Below are positions 27,611 through 36,279 of a stretch of 57,013 nt of DNA, piece by piece. How positions within the stretch are numbered: the first letter of the stretch is position 1; every line of letters starts with the position of its first letter. The translations under genes and the position numbers were made by a program. The notes beneath the pieces are model-generated. The model did not search any database. It had not been told where the DNA came from and saw only the letters and a program-made list of their open reading frames with translations. This DNA is from an uncultured Dokdonia sp. (GTDB taxonomy: Bacteria; Bacteroidota; Bacteroidia; Flavobacteriales; Flavobacteriaceae). The stretch is from contig CAJXSW010000005.1 in the NCBI GenBank assembly GCA_913060645.1, positions 1-57,013 of the forward strand. Reading direction: 5' to 3'.

Positions 27611-27647
27611 AATAGGCATCTCATTTTATAAAATGAGATGCCTATTT
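27611..27647 (+). terminator. Terminator of the transglycosylase operon
   Basis: AATAGGCATCTCATTTT pairs with AAATGAGATGCCTATTT, a stem of about 16 bp with a very short loop. Confidence 0.9.
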
Positions 27648-27700
27648 ATATTTATAACACTCTCTAATATGGTATTTTTATTGAAACAAAATTTAATAAA

Positions 27701-28069
27701 ATGAATGCATCAGTTATTATAGCGCTTATAGCGATAGGTCTTATTGCCGGAGTGTTGAGTGGTGTTATGGGAGTAGGTGGAGGTGTTATTATGATACCTC
27801 TTATGATTATGTTACTGCACTTTAATCAGCATGAAGCTCAAGGTACGAGTCTTGCTGTACTTGCAGTTCCGGTAACATTCCTTGCTGCTTATAATTACTA
27901 TAACGAAGGCTATGTAAACTGGAAATATGCTGCGGTTATCGCTGTGTTTTTTGTGGTAGGCGGGTTTCTAGGATCAAAACTAGCTGTAAATCTTGATCAA
28001 AAAACGCTTAAAAGAATCTTTGGAGCGGTACTTCTCGTTCTTTCTATAAAAATGTTGTGGGGTAAATAA
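27701..28069 (+). CDS. Half-size TauE/SafE-type transporter
   Basis: A 122-residue membrane protein with four predicted helices and the TSUP (TauE/SafE) signature GVLSGVMGVGGGVIMIPLMI followed by HEAQGTSLAVL and GGFLGSKLAV. Full-length members have two such halves (about 250 residues); here there is one, and no matching second half follows, so it must act as a dimer or as a minimal form. The family moves sulfite, sulfonates or organic acids. The stop is three bases from the end of the converging gene. Confidence 0.85.
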   Translation: MNASVIIALIAIGLIAGVLSGVMGVGGGVIMIPLMIMLLHFNQHEAQGTSLAVLAVPVTFLAAYNYYNEGYVNWKYAAVIAVFFVVGGFLGSKLAVNLDQKTLKRIFGAVLLVLSIKMLWGK

Positions 28070-28072
28070 CTA

Positions 28073-28765
28073 CTAATTGATAACTATAGGGTCATCACTT
28101 AGTAGTTGCTGGTTGTACAGTAACTCTGTAAGCATCCCTTTGTATAGCTCAAAATTATTGGTAGTAGATAATGCCTGATCTTGAGACAGCTTGTTAGATA
28201 AACGTCTTTTAATATCTATAATTTCCTTTTCTGAAGTAATGGTATAAGCAAGAGGAAGCCCTAAAGAATGCTTAAGGTTCTTTATAACCAAAGAGTAATT
28301 ATTCTCAGAATCATCAACATAAAGTATGTCTATATTGCGATCGTAGTCTTTACTTAATTTTTTTACTTGCTTAACATCTCCCCAAAATAGAAGTACGATC
28401 GCTACATCATCACCATATTGATTTGCCAGCTCGTTAAGAGCAGCTTGCTCTCCTTTGCTACTTATTCTCCAGCTAGAATAGGTGAGTAACATTACAGGTT
28501 TATTATAATCTGCTAAAGATTTACTTTTCTTTGAAGTGGTTTTAACCTTAAAATTATTCATCAAAGATCCCACAAGTTTATCTTCTACAAGATTATCAAA
28601 AAGCACTTTGACTTTGTCTTGTTCAGGATTTCTAATAGCTTCTTCGGCTTGTAATAAATAAGAAGGAAGGTGAGCGTCTAGCGCTTCAGAAAAGAACATC
28701 TGAGAGTTCTGTGCTGTTAGGTTAGAAATTGCTGTAAATACGAGTAAAAGTAATAATTTTCTCAT
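28073..28765 (-). CDS. Secreted thioredoxin-fold protein without the CxxC
   Basis: A 230-residue protein with a signal peptide (MRKLLLLLVFTAISNLTAQ). The middle and end look like a TlpA/redoxin fold: PVMLLTYSSWRISSKGEQAALNELANQYGDDVAIVLLFWGD, then LGLPLAYTI as the cis-Pro region and EIIDIKRRLS. Where the active-site CxxC belongs the sequence reads SSWRISS, and the mature protein has no cysteine at all. It therefore cannot be a thiol oxidoreductase and may bind a partner. Function unknown. Confidence 0.75.
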   Translation of the reverse strand: MRKLLLLLVFTAISNLTAQNSQMFFSEALDAHLPSYLLQAEEAIRNPEQDKVKVLFDNLVEDKLVGSLMNNFKVKTTSKKSKSLADYNKPVMLLTYSSWRISSKGEQAALNELANQYGDDVAIVLLFWGDVKQVKKLSKDYDRNIDILYVDDSENNYSLVIKNLKHSLGLPLAYTITSEKEIIDIKRRLSNKLSQDQALSTTNNFELYKGMLTELLYNQQLLSDDPIVIN

Positions 28766-28975
28766 AGTCTAATGATTTGGGACTATAAAGATAGGAGGGA
28801 AGAAAGGTGTAGAAAAATATTTTCGTTAACTGACTTATAAATTGGGTTAAAACGCAATAATCTGTACTATATTGATTCTTTTAGATGCGTAAAAACTTGA
28901 TATTTAGTACTTTTTGTAAGAATGTCATATTCTTGTTAGTTTCCCTTAGGAGAATTTCACTTCAAATATTGCCTG

Positions 28976-30802
28976 TTAATTCCCGTCTTTTTTAACGGAT
29001 TTTAATAGTCTTGGCGTGTTCATTAAGGCTGGATTTTGAGTGCGTTGTGTAGAGGTGTTTTGGTTACGCTCTAATAAAGCTTCTTTCTCAAGTTTGCTCT
29101 TTTCATCTAGATTTTCTTGTCCATATTTTGGCTTATTTTCTTCTCGATTTTCTAGAGTTCCTTCTTTTATATCTGAGCTTTCAGATAGCGGTTTGATTGT
29201 TGGGTCATCACTAGTTGAAAAGAAACCAGCATCAATTTCGGGTAGGGGTATTCCTTGAATTTTAGTAAGCTCAAACGGAGCTTCTCCTTTAAATATATCC
29301 TCCTTGCTCAACAACTCTTCATCACCTCTCCAGTTAAAGCCCTCAAAGGTTTGTGGTTCATTCTTAAATTGTGATTCGGGAAAAATGGTTCCTCCCGGAC
29401 TTTTAAGTTTATTAATCTCGTCTATCGTATTTTCAAAAAAAGTAATTTCTATACGAGCAGAGGTTCCTCTGTCTATGCCAGTAAGGTCACCGTTTTCTTC
29501 ACGCATATACATTATTGTCTCTGCGTTGTTTATAATGTCTACCTGTTTAAGCTGATTTTCATCATCAAAAAAGCCATATAGTTTTTGTCCTTTGACTTGG
29601 TTAAATCCAGAAATCGTGTCTTTCTGAGCGATAAACGCATTATCAAAAACCTTTAGAGAGTCTATTTTTTCTGTTTCTAGATTATTGAGAAGGTGAATGC
29701 TATCTCCTGTAATTTGGCTTTTCTCACTCCATAGTATAGGCTTTCCTATCATTTGAGTAAGTCCTGTGCGCTGGTTACTATGCAGGGAGTCGCTTTTACC
29801 ACTCATGTTACTCTTATAAAGTTTTACATTCTTAAAAGCTCTTATAATTCGGTTCTCCGGCTTTCCAGTAAGTAAAAGTCTGTCGCCATGTACGTACACA
29901 GAGTCATTATCTTCTACTGTGATAGCAACTGCTCGTTGTGTGATTAAAACAGAATCCTTTGCTCTGTACACTTCTGCATAATGTCCTTTTACAAGGCTTC
30001 TGTTTAAGGTGTCAAGAACTTTGATATTGTTAGTCGCGCTTGCAAAGTTTCTATTTCTGTCAAAATAGAGGCTATCTCCATATACTTGCCTATTGTCATA
30101 ATCTATTCTCGAGTTCTTTACAAAATAACCATAATCATTTGCAGTGTCATAAAACCCGCGCTCACAATATACCTTAGATGTTGAACTCGTAATTGTAGTA
30201 GGTCCATACAAATAAGCATGTTCTGGGACGCTATAAAAGTCTAGTTGCTCACTGTTAATTACGTACTCAGTATTTGTAACCACAACATCATTAATGAAAG
30301 AGATTTTATCCTGCTCTATATAGTAGCGACCTACGCGGCTAGTTATTTTGCTGTTTGGTGATGTGACAACTCCTCCTGTGCGATAGTACGCTTGCTGGCT
30401 TATGCGGTTAAAGTACATAGTATCTGTAGTCACTGTTGTGGTATCTTTCTTTAAGAAGACATCACCTGCTGCATAAGCAAACTTCGTGTCACCGTTATAT
30501 TCTATATATCTACCACGCATAGAGATAGAGTCGCCTTGCTTTAAGCGTACATTTCTATAAGCTTTTACAAAGTTCTCGTCTTTATAATAAAAAGCAAGAT
30601 CGCACCACATTTCGGCACCTTCGTGTTGTATGTATACTTGCTTATTTGATTTCTGAAAAATAATTGCGCCAGGAAATTCTTCTTCATTGATGCGTTCAAT
30701 GTCAGATTCTATGAGGATTTCTTTAGGTTGGTTTTGTTGCGCTTTCGTGAAAGCAGAACATAAAAACATCCCAGTAAGTAAAATGTAAAAGTAATTTTTC
30801 AT
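28976..30802 (-). CDS. OstA/LptA-like periplasmic protein
   Basis: A 608-residue secreted protein with many short repeats of the OstA/LptA beta-jellyroll (KAYRNVRLKQGDSISMRGRYIEYNGDTKFAYAAGDV, then further RAFKNVKLY- and KVFDNAFI-type strands). These folds bind lipid A in LPS transport. The low-complexity C-terminal tail (from about 525) is rich in Glu/Lys/Asn. I chose the ATG at 30802; a TTG three codons upstream is the alternative. The signal peptide is MKNYFYILLTGMFLCSAFTKAQ, whose end is encoded by a one-mismatch palindrome copy. Role in LPS transport is inferred from the fold. Confidence 0.88.
   Translation of the reverse strand: MKNYFYILLTGMFLCSAFTKAQQNQPKEILIESDIERINEEEFPGAIIFQKSNKQVYIQHEGAEMWCDLAFYYKDENFVKAYRNVRLKQGDSISMRGRYIEYNGDTKFAYAAGDVFLKKDTTTVTTDTMYFNRISQQAYYRTGGVVTSPNSKITSRVGRYYIEQDKISFINDVVVTNTEYVINSEQLDFYSVPEHAYLYGPTTITSSTSKVYCERGFYDTANDYGYFVKNSRIDYDNRQVYGDSLYFDRNRNFASATNNIKVLDTLNRSLVKGHYAEVYRAKDSVLITQRAVAITVEDNDSVYVHGDRLLLTGKPENRIIRAFKNVKLYKSNMSGKSDSLHSNQRTGLTQMIGKPILWSEKSQITGDSIHLLNNLETEKIDSLKVFDNAFIAQKDTISGFNQVKGQKLYGFFDDENQLKQVDIINNAETIMYMREENGDLTGIDRGTSARIEITFFENTIDEINKLKSPGGTIFPESQFKNEPQTFEGFNWRGDEELLSKEDIFKGEAPFELTKIQGIPLPEIDAGFFSTSDDPTIKPLSESSDIKEGTLENREENKPKYGQENLDEKSKLEKEALLERNQNTSTQRTQNPALMNTPRLLKSVKKDGN
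30741..30754. repeat. Dispersed palindrome in a signal peptide codon stretch
   Basis: GCTTTCGTGAAAGC, one mismatch from the core. On the minus strand it encodes A-F-T-K-A at the end of the OstA-like signal peptide. Confidence 0.75.
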
Positions 30803-30926
30803 CAGTGTCAAAAATAATCAAATTGCCTGCCGAAATCGATAACAGTTTATCAAAAAGAAGGTGATACCGCCTTGTATCTACATTAGGGTATTCTTTTAAC
30901 GTAGTTTATTTGAGATAAGTGTATAT

Positions 30927-30960
30927 AAAAAGCCTCCAGATATGAATCTGAAGGCTTTTT
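30927..30960 (-). terminator. Terminator after purA
   Basis: AAAAAGCCT and AGGCTTTTT plus an inner CAGA/TCTG helix with one mismatch, followed on the minus strand by T residues. It ends the rel-fur-purA transcript. Confidence 0.85.
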
Positions 30961-30982
30961 TATAATTTGAATTTTTCTAAGC

Positions 30983-32257
30983 TTATCTAAGTATCGTTTG
31001 TGTACGATCTGGTCCTACAGAAACTATTTTAATAGGTGTCTCAAGTTCTTTCTCAAGATAATCTATGTAATCATTAAGAGCTTTAGGAAGTTGATCTGCA
31101 GTAGTCATGCCTGTTAGATCTTCAGACCATCCAGCCATTTCTTTATAAACTACTTCAACGTTTTCTGGCTCAATATTATAAGGAAGGTGCTCGATAGTCT
31201 CTCCTTTATATTTATATGCAGTACATACTTTCAAGGTTTTAAATCCAGAAAGTACATCACCTTTCATCATCATAAGTTGAGTAACTCCGTTTACACGTAC
31301 GGCATATTTAAGAGCTACAAGGTCTAACCATCCACAACGACGTGCACGTCCAGTAGTAGCGCCAAATTCATTACCTACGCGTCCCATAGTCTCACCATCT
31401 TCGTCAAAAAGCTCTGTAGGGAATGGTCCAGAACCTACACGAGTGGTGTAAGCTTTGAAGATTCCAAATACTTCGCCTATTTGATTAGGAGCAACACCAA
31501 GACCTGTGCAAGCTCCTGCTGCTGTCGTGTTTGAAGAAGTCACATAAGGATAAGTACCAAAGTCAATATCAAGTAATGATCCTTGAGCACCCTCTGCAAG
31601 TATAGACTTACCAGATTTTTGTGCTTGGTATAAATACTCTTCTGAGTCTATAAACTTAAGCGTCTTAAGTGTTTTTATAGCAGCAAAGAATTCTGTTTCT
31701 AGTTCGTCTAGATCGTAATCAATCTTTGCATCATAAAAATCAATCATTGAGATATGCTTGTCTCTTAACGTAGCATAACGCTCTTTCCAGTCTGCAAGTT
31801 CTAGGTCTCCTACACGTATACCGTTACGACCAGTTTTGTCCATATAAGTAGGACCTATTCCCTTAAGAGTAGAACCTATTTTTGCTTTTCCTTTTGAAGC
31901 TTCAGAAGCTGCATCTAGTAAGCGGTGTGTAGGAAGTATAAGGTGTGCTTTACGAGAGATCACCATTTTTGCTTTATAATCTAGTCCTTCAAACTTATCA
32001 AGATTTTGAAGTTCTTTCTTAAAAATCACAGGATCTATCACAACGCCATTACCTATGACATTCATAGCATTGTCATGAAAAATTCCAGAAGGAATCGTAT
32101 GTAATACGTGCTTTATACCGTCAAATTCAAGAGTATGACCTGCATTAGGTCCTCCTTGAAAACGTGCAATAATATCGTAGTCTTTCGTAAGAACGTCTAC
32201 AATTTTTCCTTTTCCTTCGTCGCCCCATTGGAGGCCCAGTAGTAAATCTACAGCCAT
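30983..32257 (-). CDS. purA: Adenylosuccinate synthetase
   Basis: Joins IMP and aspartate using GTP, the first committed step from IMP to AMP. The 424 residues have the N-terminal signature GLQWGDEGKGKIVD, GGPNAGHT, the catalytic GIGPTYMDKTGRNGIR, EGAQGSLLDIDFGTYPYVTSSN and VGPDRTQTI at the end. It lies seven bases downstream of fur on the same strand and in the same operon. GTP use ties it to the pool that the upstream Rel enzyme consumes. Confidence 0.97.
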   Translation of the reverse strand: MAVDLLLGLQWGDEGKGKIVDVLTKDYDIIARFQGGPNAGHTLEFDGIKHVLHTIPSGIFHDNAMNVIGNGVVIDPVIFKKELQNLDKFEGLDYKAKMVISRKAHLILPTHRLLDAASEASKGKAKIGSTLKGIGPTYMDKTGRNGIRVGDLELADWKERYATLRDKHISMIDFYDAKIDYDLDELETEFFAAIKTLKTLKFIDSEEYLYQAQKSGKSILAEGAQGSLLDIDFGTYPYVTSSNTTAAGACTGLGVAPNQIGEVFGIFKAYTTRVGSGPFPTELFDEDGETMGRVGNEFGATTGRARRCGWLDLVALKYAVRVNGVTQLMMMKGDVLSGFKTLKVCTAYKYKGETIEHLPYNIEPENVEVVYKEMAGWSEDLTGMTTADQLPKALNDYIDYLEKELETPIKIVSVGPDRTQTILR

Positions 32258-32264
32258 TGTTATG

Positions 32265-32720
32265 TTAATTAGTCGTGTTTTTCTTTCCGTAAAAATAAAG
32301 TGAATGCTTGTCTATAGTAATATCAAAAACCTCTTCTATGGTTTTTTTAATAGACTGTATACGAGGATCGCAAAATTCTATTACTTCTCCTGTATCTGTG
32401 AGTATAACGTGATCGTGTTGCTTATCAAAGTATGACTTTTCATACTGCGCTTGATTATTGCCAAACTGATGTTTGCGCACGAGCCCGCATTCTAGTAAAA
32501 GTTCTATGGTGTTGTATAATGTCGCACGGCTCACCCTATAGTTCTTGTTTTTCATACTAATGTAGAGCGTCTCGATATCAAAGTGCTCTTCATTGCTGTA
32601 TATCTCTTGCAAGATTGCAAAACGTTCAGGTGTTTTGCGGTGACCTTTTTCTTCTAGATAGGCTGTAAAAACGCCTTTTACAACGTCTTGATCCTTATTA
32701 ATAGTAGCTTTTAGTGGCAT
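32265..32720 (-). CDS. Fur-family transcriptional regulator
   Basis: A 151-residue Fur-type winged helix protein (about 20-95: [33 protein letters not shown]) and a dimerisation domain with [22 protein letters not shown]102 and H104 are the usual metal ligands. The CxxC zinc pair usual near LxxCGxVxEF is absent ([10 protein letters not shown]), so the structural zinc site differs. Its metal or peroxide specificity (Fur, PerR or Zur) is not clear. It is between rel and purA, about 30 and seven bases away. Confidence 0.88.
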   Translation of the reverse strand: MPLKATINKDQDVVKGVFTAYLEEKGHRKTPERFAILQEIYSNEEHFDIETLYISMKNKNYRVSRATLYNTIELLLECGLVRKHQFGNNQAQYEKSYFDKQHDHVILTDTGEVIEFCDPRIQSIKKTIEEVFDITIDKHSLYFYGKKNTTN

Positions 32721-32749
32721 CGTTTTTAGTAAAGGACGAATTTACGGAT

Positions 32750-34960
32750 TTATACTCGAGTCACTTGGTCGATACCGTCTATTTTTTTAAGATTTTCTAT
32801 CAAGGTTTTCAACAATTCATTGTTTCTCACTAGTACCGTTATTTTTCCTTTAAAAACACCTCCTTGCGTAGTGAAATTTATACCCTTTATTTCTACGTGC
32901 TGGTGCTTTGAAATCTCTGCCGTTACTGTATTTACAAGTCCTAAATTATCAATGCCTGTAAGTATAATGTCTGTTTGATAACCAGTGTCTGATGAGTCTA
33001 CCCACTTTGCCTTAATAATTCTATAGGCATAATTACTTCTCATCGAGATTGCATTAGGGCAATTATTTTTATGCACCTTAATGCCGTCGTTTATAGTGGT
33101 AAACCCAAAAACTGGATCGCCAGGTATAGGGCTACAACACTTTGCAAATGAATAATCGAGTTTTTGATCTTCTGGGCCAAAAACTAATGAGTCATAATTA
33201 TTGGTAATCTCATCTTTATGAACATCTGGCGGACTATTAGGCTTGCGTATTTTACTTTTTATAAATGACATCAAAGCATTGCTACGTTGTGCGGCAAACT
33301 CTTTTATCATTTTGTTGTCTATGGTTCCGTTACCTATGCGATAAAATAAATCAAGACTAGTGTTTAGCTTGAAGTACGAGACTAGTTCGTTTATAGTTTT
33401 CTCGTTAAGAGGTATTTTTTGAGATTTAAGTTTACGATTCAAGATAGCCTTACCATCATCTGCAAGTTCTTTCTTTTCATCTTTGAGAGATGATTTTATC
33501 TTTGCACGCGCTCTTGCTGTTGTGGCATAGTCAAGCCAGTTATTTGTAGGATGCGCAGATTCTGATGTGATGATTTCTACCTGATCACCACTTTTAAGTT
33601 CATGACTTAGCGGCACAAGTCTACCATTTACTCTTGACCCGCGAGTGTGAAGCCCTATTTCTGTATGTACACTAAAAGCAAAATCTAGCGGAGTTGCACC
33701 TTTAGGGAGAGATTTGAGTTCTCCTTGCGGTGTAAACACAAAGATTTCCTTATTGTATAGATTGAGTTTGAAATTTTCAACAAAATCCACAGCGTTTTGA
33801 TCAGGATTTTCTAGCGCCTCTTGCAGTTTATTAATCCAGTCATCTAGTGTAGAATCTCCGTCGTTACCTTGTTTATACTTAAAGTGCGCTGCATATCCCT
33901 TTTCGGCGATTTCATTCATTCGTTCAGAACGTATCTGTACTTCTACCCATCGTCCTTTAAGACCCATTACTGTAATGTGCAGAGCTTCATAACCCGTAGT
34001 CTTAGGAGAAGAAATCCAGTCTCGCAAACGAGTAGGGTTAGGTCTAAAGTGATCTGTAACGATAGAATATATTTTCCAGGCTAAGAATTTTTCATTAGCC
34101 TTATCACTCTTATATATGATACGTATCGCAAACTTGTCATACACCTCTTCAAAAGTGACTCCTTGCGCAAGAATCTTACGCCTTATACTGTATATCGATT
34201 TTGGCCGTCCTTTGATTTGATAATTTAGTCCTTCATCGTCTAGAGAGTCTTCTATAACTTTTTTAAATTCCTTAATGTAATCGTCTTGCTGTGCTTTGCT
34301 CTCTGTGATTTTACCAGAAAGATCTTTGTAAACTTCTGGTTCGGTATATTTTAAACTTAAATCTTCAAGTTCTGTCTTTATATTATATAACCCCATTCTA
34401 TGAGCTAGAGGCGCATATATATAAAGAGTTTCACTTGCTATTTTTGATTGTTTATCTGGACGCATGGAATCCATGGTCTGCATATTATGGAGGCGGTCTG
34501 CTATTTTTATTATGATTACCCGTGGATCATCATTAATAGTAAGTAGCATTTTTCTAAAATTCTCTGCTTGTAATGACACATCTCTATCCTTTTTTAAGCT
34601 GGATATTTTAGTAAGCCCATCTACAATACGAGCGACAGTCTCTCCAAACATTTGCTCAAGATCAGATAAAGTGTAATCTGTATCCTCTACCACATCATGA
34701 AGCAATGCACTAGCAATTGATGTAGCGTCAAGGCCTATCTCGCTAGCAACAATCTGTGCCACGGCAACTGGATGAAAGATGTATGCTTCACCAGATTTTC
34801 GACGTTGTGATTTGTGAGCATCTACAGCTACGTCAAATGCTTTACGTATCATTTTTTTATCATCCTCTGATAAGGTTTGATAGCTTATGCGCAACAGTTT
34901 TTTGTACTGTCTTGTCAGCTCCTTATTCTCTGCCTCTATAAATTCTGTCGTTAATTCCAT
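32750..34960 (-). CDS. Bifunctional (p)ppGpp synthetase/hydrolase (Rel/SpoT)
   Basis: Makes and destroys the stringent response alarmone. From the chosen ATG it has 736 residues: an HD hydrolase domain (YIFHPVAVAQI, ALLHDVVEDTDYT, about 35-185), a synthetase domain (GRPKSIYSIRRKI, DKFAIRI, about 230-350), TGS (IFVFTPQGELKSLPKGATPLDFAFSVH, about 390-450), a zinc-finger-like region (FAKCCSPIPGDPVFGF) and a C-terminal ACT domain. The HD box is intact, so hydrolase activity is expected. An upstream TTG at 34999 would add 13 residues (MFIYEKMVHLRYH) that do not look like the family, so I preferred 34960. It leads an operon with fur and purA. Confidence 0.95.
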   Translation of the reverse strand: MELTTEFIEAENKELTRQYKKLLRISYQTLSEDDKKMIRKAFDVAVDAHKSQRRKSGEAYIFHPVAVAQIVASEIGLDATSIASALLHDVVEDTDYTLSDLEQMFGETVARIVDGLTKISSLKKDRDVSLQAENFRKMLLTINDDPRVIIIKIADRLHNMQTMDSMRPDKQSKIASETLYIYAPLAHRMGLYNIKTELEDLSLKYTEPEVYKDLSGKITESKAQQDDYIKEFKKVIEDSLDDEGLNYQIKGRPKSIYSIRRKILAQGVTFEEVYDKFAIRIIYKSDKANEKFLAWKIYSIVTDHFRPNPTRLRDWISSPKTTGYEALHITVMGLKGRWVEVQIRSERMNEIAEKGYAAHFKYKQGNDGDSTLDDWINKLQEALENPDQNAVDFVENFKLNLYNKEIFVFTPQGELKSLPKGATPLDFAFSVHTEIGLHTRGSRVNGRLVPLSHELKSGDQVEIITSESAHPTNNWLDYATTARARAKIKSSLKDEKKELADDGKAILNRKLKSQKIPLNEKTINELVSYFKLNTSLDLFYRIGNGTIDNKMIKEFAAQRSNALMSFIKSKIRKPNSPPDVHKDEITNNYDSLVFGPEDQKLDYSFAKCCSPIPGDPVFGFTTINDGIKVHKNNCPNAISMRSNYAYRIIKAKWVDSSDTGYQTDIILTGIDNLGLVNTVTAEISKHQHVEIKGINFTTQGGVFKGKITVLVRNNELLKTLIENLKKIDGIDQVTRV

Positions 34961-35073
34961 ATGATATCTTAAATGTACCATTTTCTCATAAATGAACAAT
35001 ATATAATAACAACATCTTGTGAGGATTTATGTAACGATGTCTTTTTAAGATATATGGAGTTTATTTTTTTATA

Positions 35074-35091
35074 ACGCTTTCGCGAAAGCGT
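35074..35091. repeat. Dispersed palindrome, upstream of the exchanger
   Basis: Perfect 18-bp copy ACGCTTTCGCGAAAGCGT between divergent rel and the Na+/Ca2+ exchanger gene. Confidence 0.9.
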
Positions 35092-35174
35092 ACTAACATT
35101 ACCACTATCGCCTCTTGTTTATTCTCAGTACACATGATTGTTAATTCTTATCTTCGCCTTTAAAATTAGAATTT

Positions 35175-36125
35175 ATGAGTATTTTTTATATCCTAGTGGG
35201 CTTAGTATTGCTAGTAGTAGGAGGTGAGTTCTTAGTAAGGGCATCTGTAGGATTGTCATTTAAACTCAATCTTTCTAAGATGGTAATAGGTCTCACAGTT
35301 GTATCATTTGCAACCTCTGCACCGGAGTTGTTAGTGAGTGTTCAAGCAGCATTAGACGGTAGTTCTGATATTGCGCTAGGTAATGTAATTGGGTCTAATA
35401 TTGCAAACATAGGTCTCGTTTTAGGTATCACGGCAGTGATTTCGGCACTTGCGATAGATCGTGATTTTTACCGTTTTAACTGGCCAGTTATGATGTTCTT
35501 TTCTGTAGCCTTGTTTTTCTTACTCTCAAATGATGGAAAACTCACCGCTACCGAAGGTGGAGGACTACTTGCAGCACTTGGTGTTTATTTATATTTCTTA
35601 TTGCGCAGAGCTAGAAAAAGTGCAGCGCTAGAAGAAAGTGATGGCGTAGACGAGGGTTTAGGACAGGCATCTTATTTTAAAATAATCCTCTGGCTCCTTA
35701 TAGGTGGTGCGGCTTTATATTTTGGTTCTGAGTGGCTTGTCTCTGGAGCAAAAGAGCTTGCAACGGCTGTTGGTATAAGCGAGTATGCTATTTCTGTTAC
35801 TGTTATCGCAATAGGTACTAGTGTTCCAGAACTTGCGGCATCTGTAATTGCGGCATTAAAGAAAGAAAAAGCTATTTCTTTAGGAAACTTGATAGGGTCT
35901 AATATTTTTAATATTGCCTCAGTACTTGGGATAACATCGCTTATTAAGGATATTAATGTAGTAGATGATGCTATTTTAGGCACAAATATTTACTGGATGA
36001 TAGGTTTTGCAGCCATCTTATTGCCACTTGCATTTATACCTGCAAAACTACAGATAGGGAGAATTAAAGGCTTAGTGCTTGTAGGAGCTTATATATTGTT
36101 TATAGCGCTTGCATTTGCAGCATAG
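35175..36125 (+). CDS. Na+/Ca2+ exchanger (CaCA family, YrbG-like)
   Basis: A 316-residue membrane protein with about ten helices and the two inverted alpha repeats of the family: FATSAPELLVSVQAALDG...LGNVIGSNIANIGLVLG and IGTSVPELAASVIAALKKEKAISLGNLIGSNIFNIASVLG. The acidic Glu residues in SAPE and SVPE bind the cation. The family exchanges Ca2+ or other cations with Na+ or H+ across the inner membrane. Single gene, with divergent rel on the left and a shared terminator on the right. Confidence 0.93.
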   Translation: MSIFYILVGLVLLVVGGEFLVRASVGLSFKLNLSKMVIGLTVVSFATSAPELLVSVQAALDGSSDIALGNVIGSNIANIGLVLGITAVISALAIDRDFYRFNWPVMMFFSVALFFLLSNDGKLTATEGGGLLAALGVYLYFLLRRARKSAALEESDGVDEGLGQASYFKIILWLLIGGAALYFGSEWLVSGAKELATAVGISEYAISVTVIAIGTSVPELAASVIAALKKEKAISLGNLIGSNIFNIASVLGITSLIKDINVVDDAILGTNIYWMIGFAAILLPLAFIPAKLQIGRIKGLVLVGAYILFIALAFAA

Positions 36126-36200
36126 CTAATGCTTTTTTAGAATACGATTAGGTTCTCAATATTCTAGTCGTCTATCTGGATGTTTATATATGATTTTAAG

Positions 36201-36220
36201 TACGCTTTCGCGAAAGCGTA
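36201..36220. repeat. Dispersed palindrome, next to a terminator
   Basis: Perfect 20-bp TACGCTTTCGCGAAAGCGTA, eight bases before a normal bidirectional terminator between convergent genes. Confidence 0.92.
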
Positions 36221-36228
36221 ACACAAAA

Positions 36229-36258
36229 AAAAATGCTCAACCTAAGTTGAGCATTTTT
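36229..36258. terminator. Bidirectional terminator
   Basis: AAAAATGCTCAAC pairs with GTTGAGCATTTTT around CTAA, between the exchanger and glutamine synthetase II. Confidence 0.93.
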
Positions 36259-36279
36259 ACATTTATATATAAATCAGAA

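Noticed and set aside
34961-34999. TTG start of rel at 34999
   Set aside because: The added residues do not match the family; ATG 34960 gives a normal beginning.
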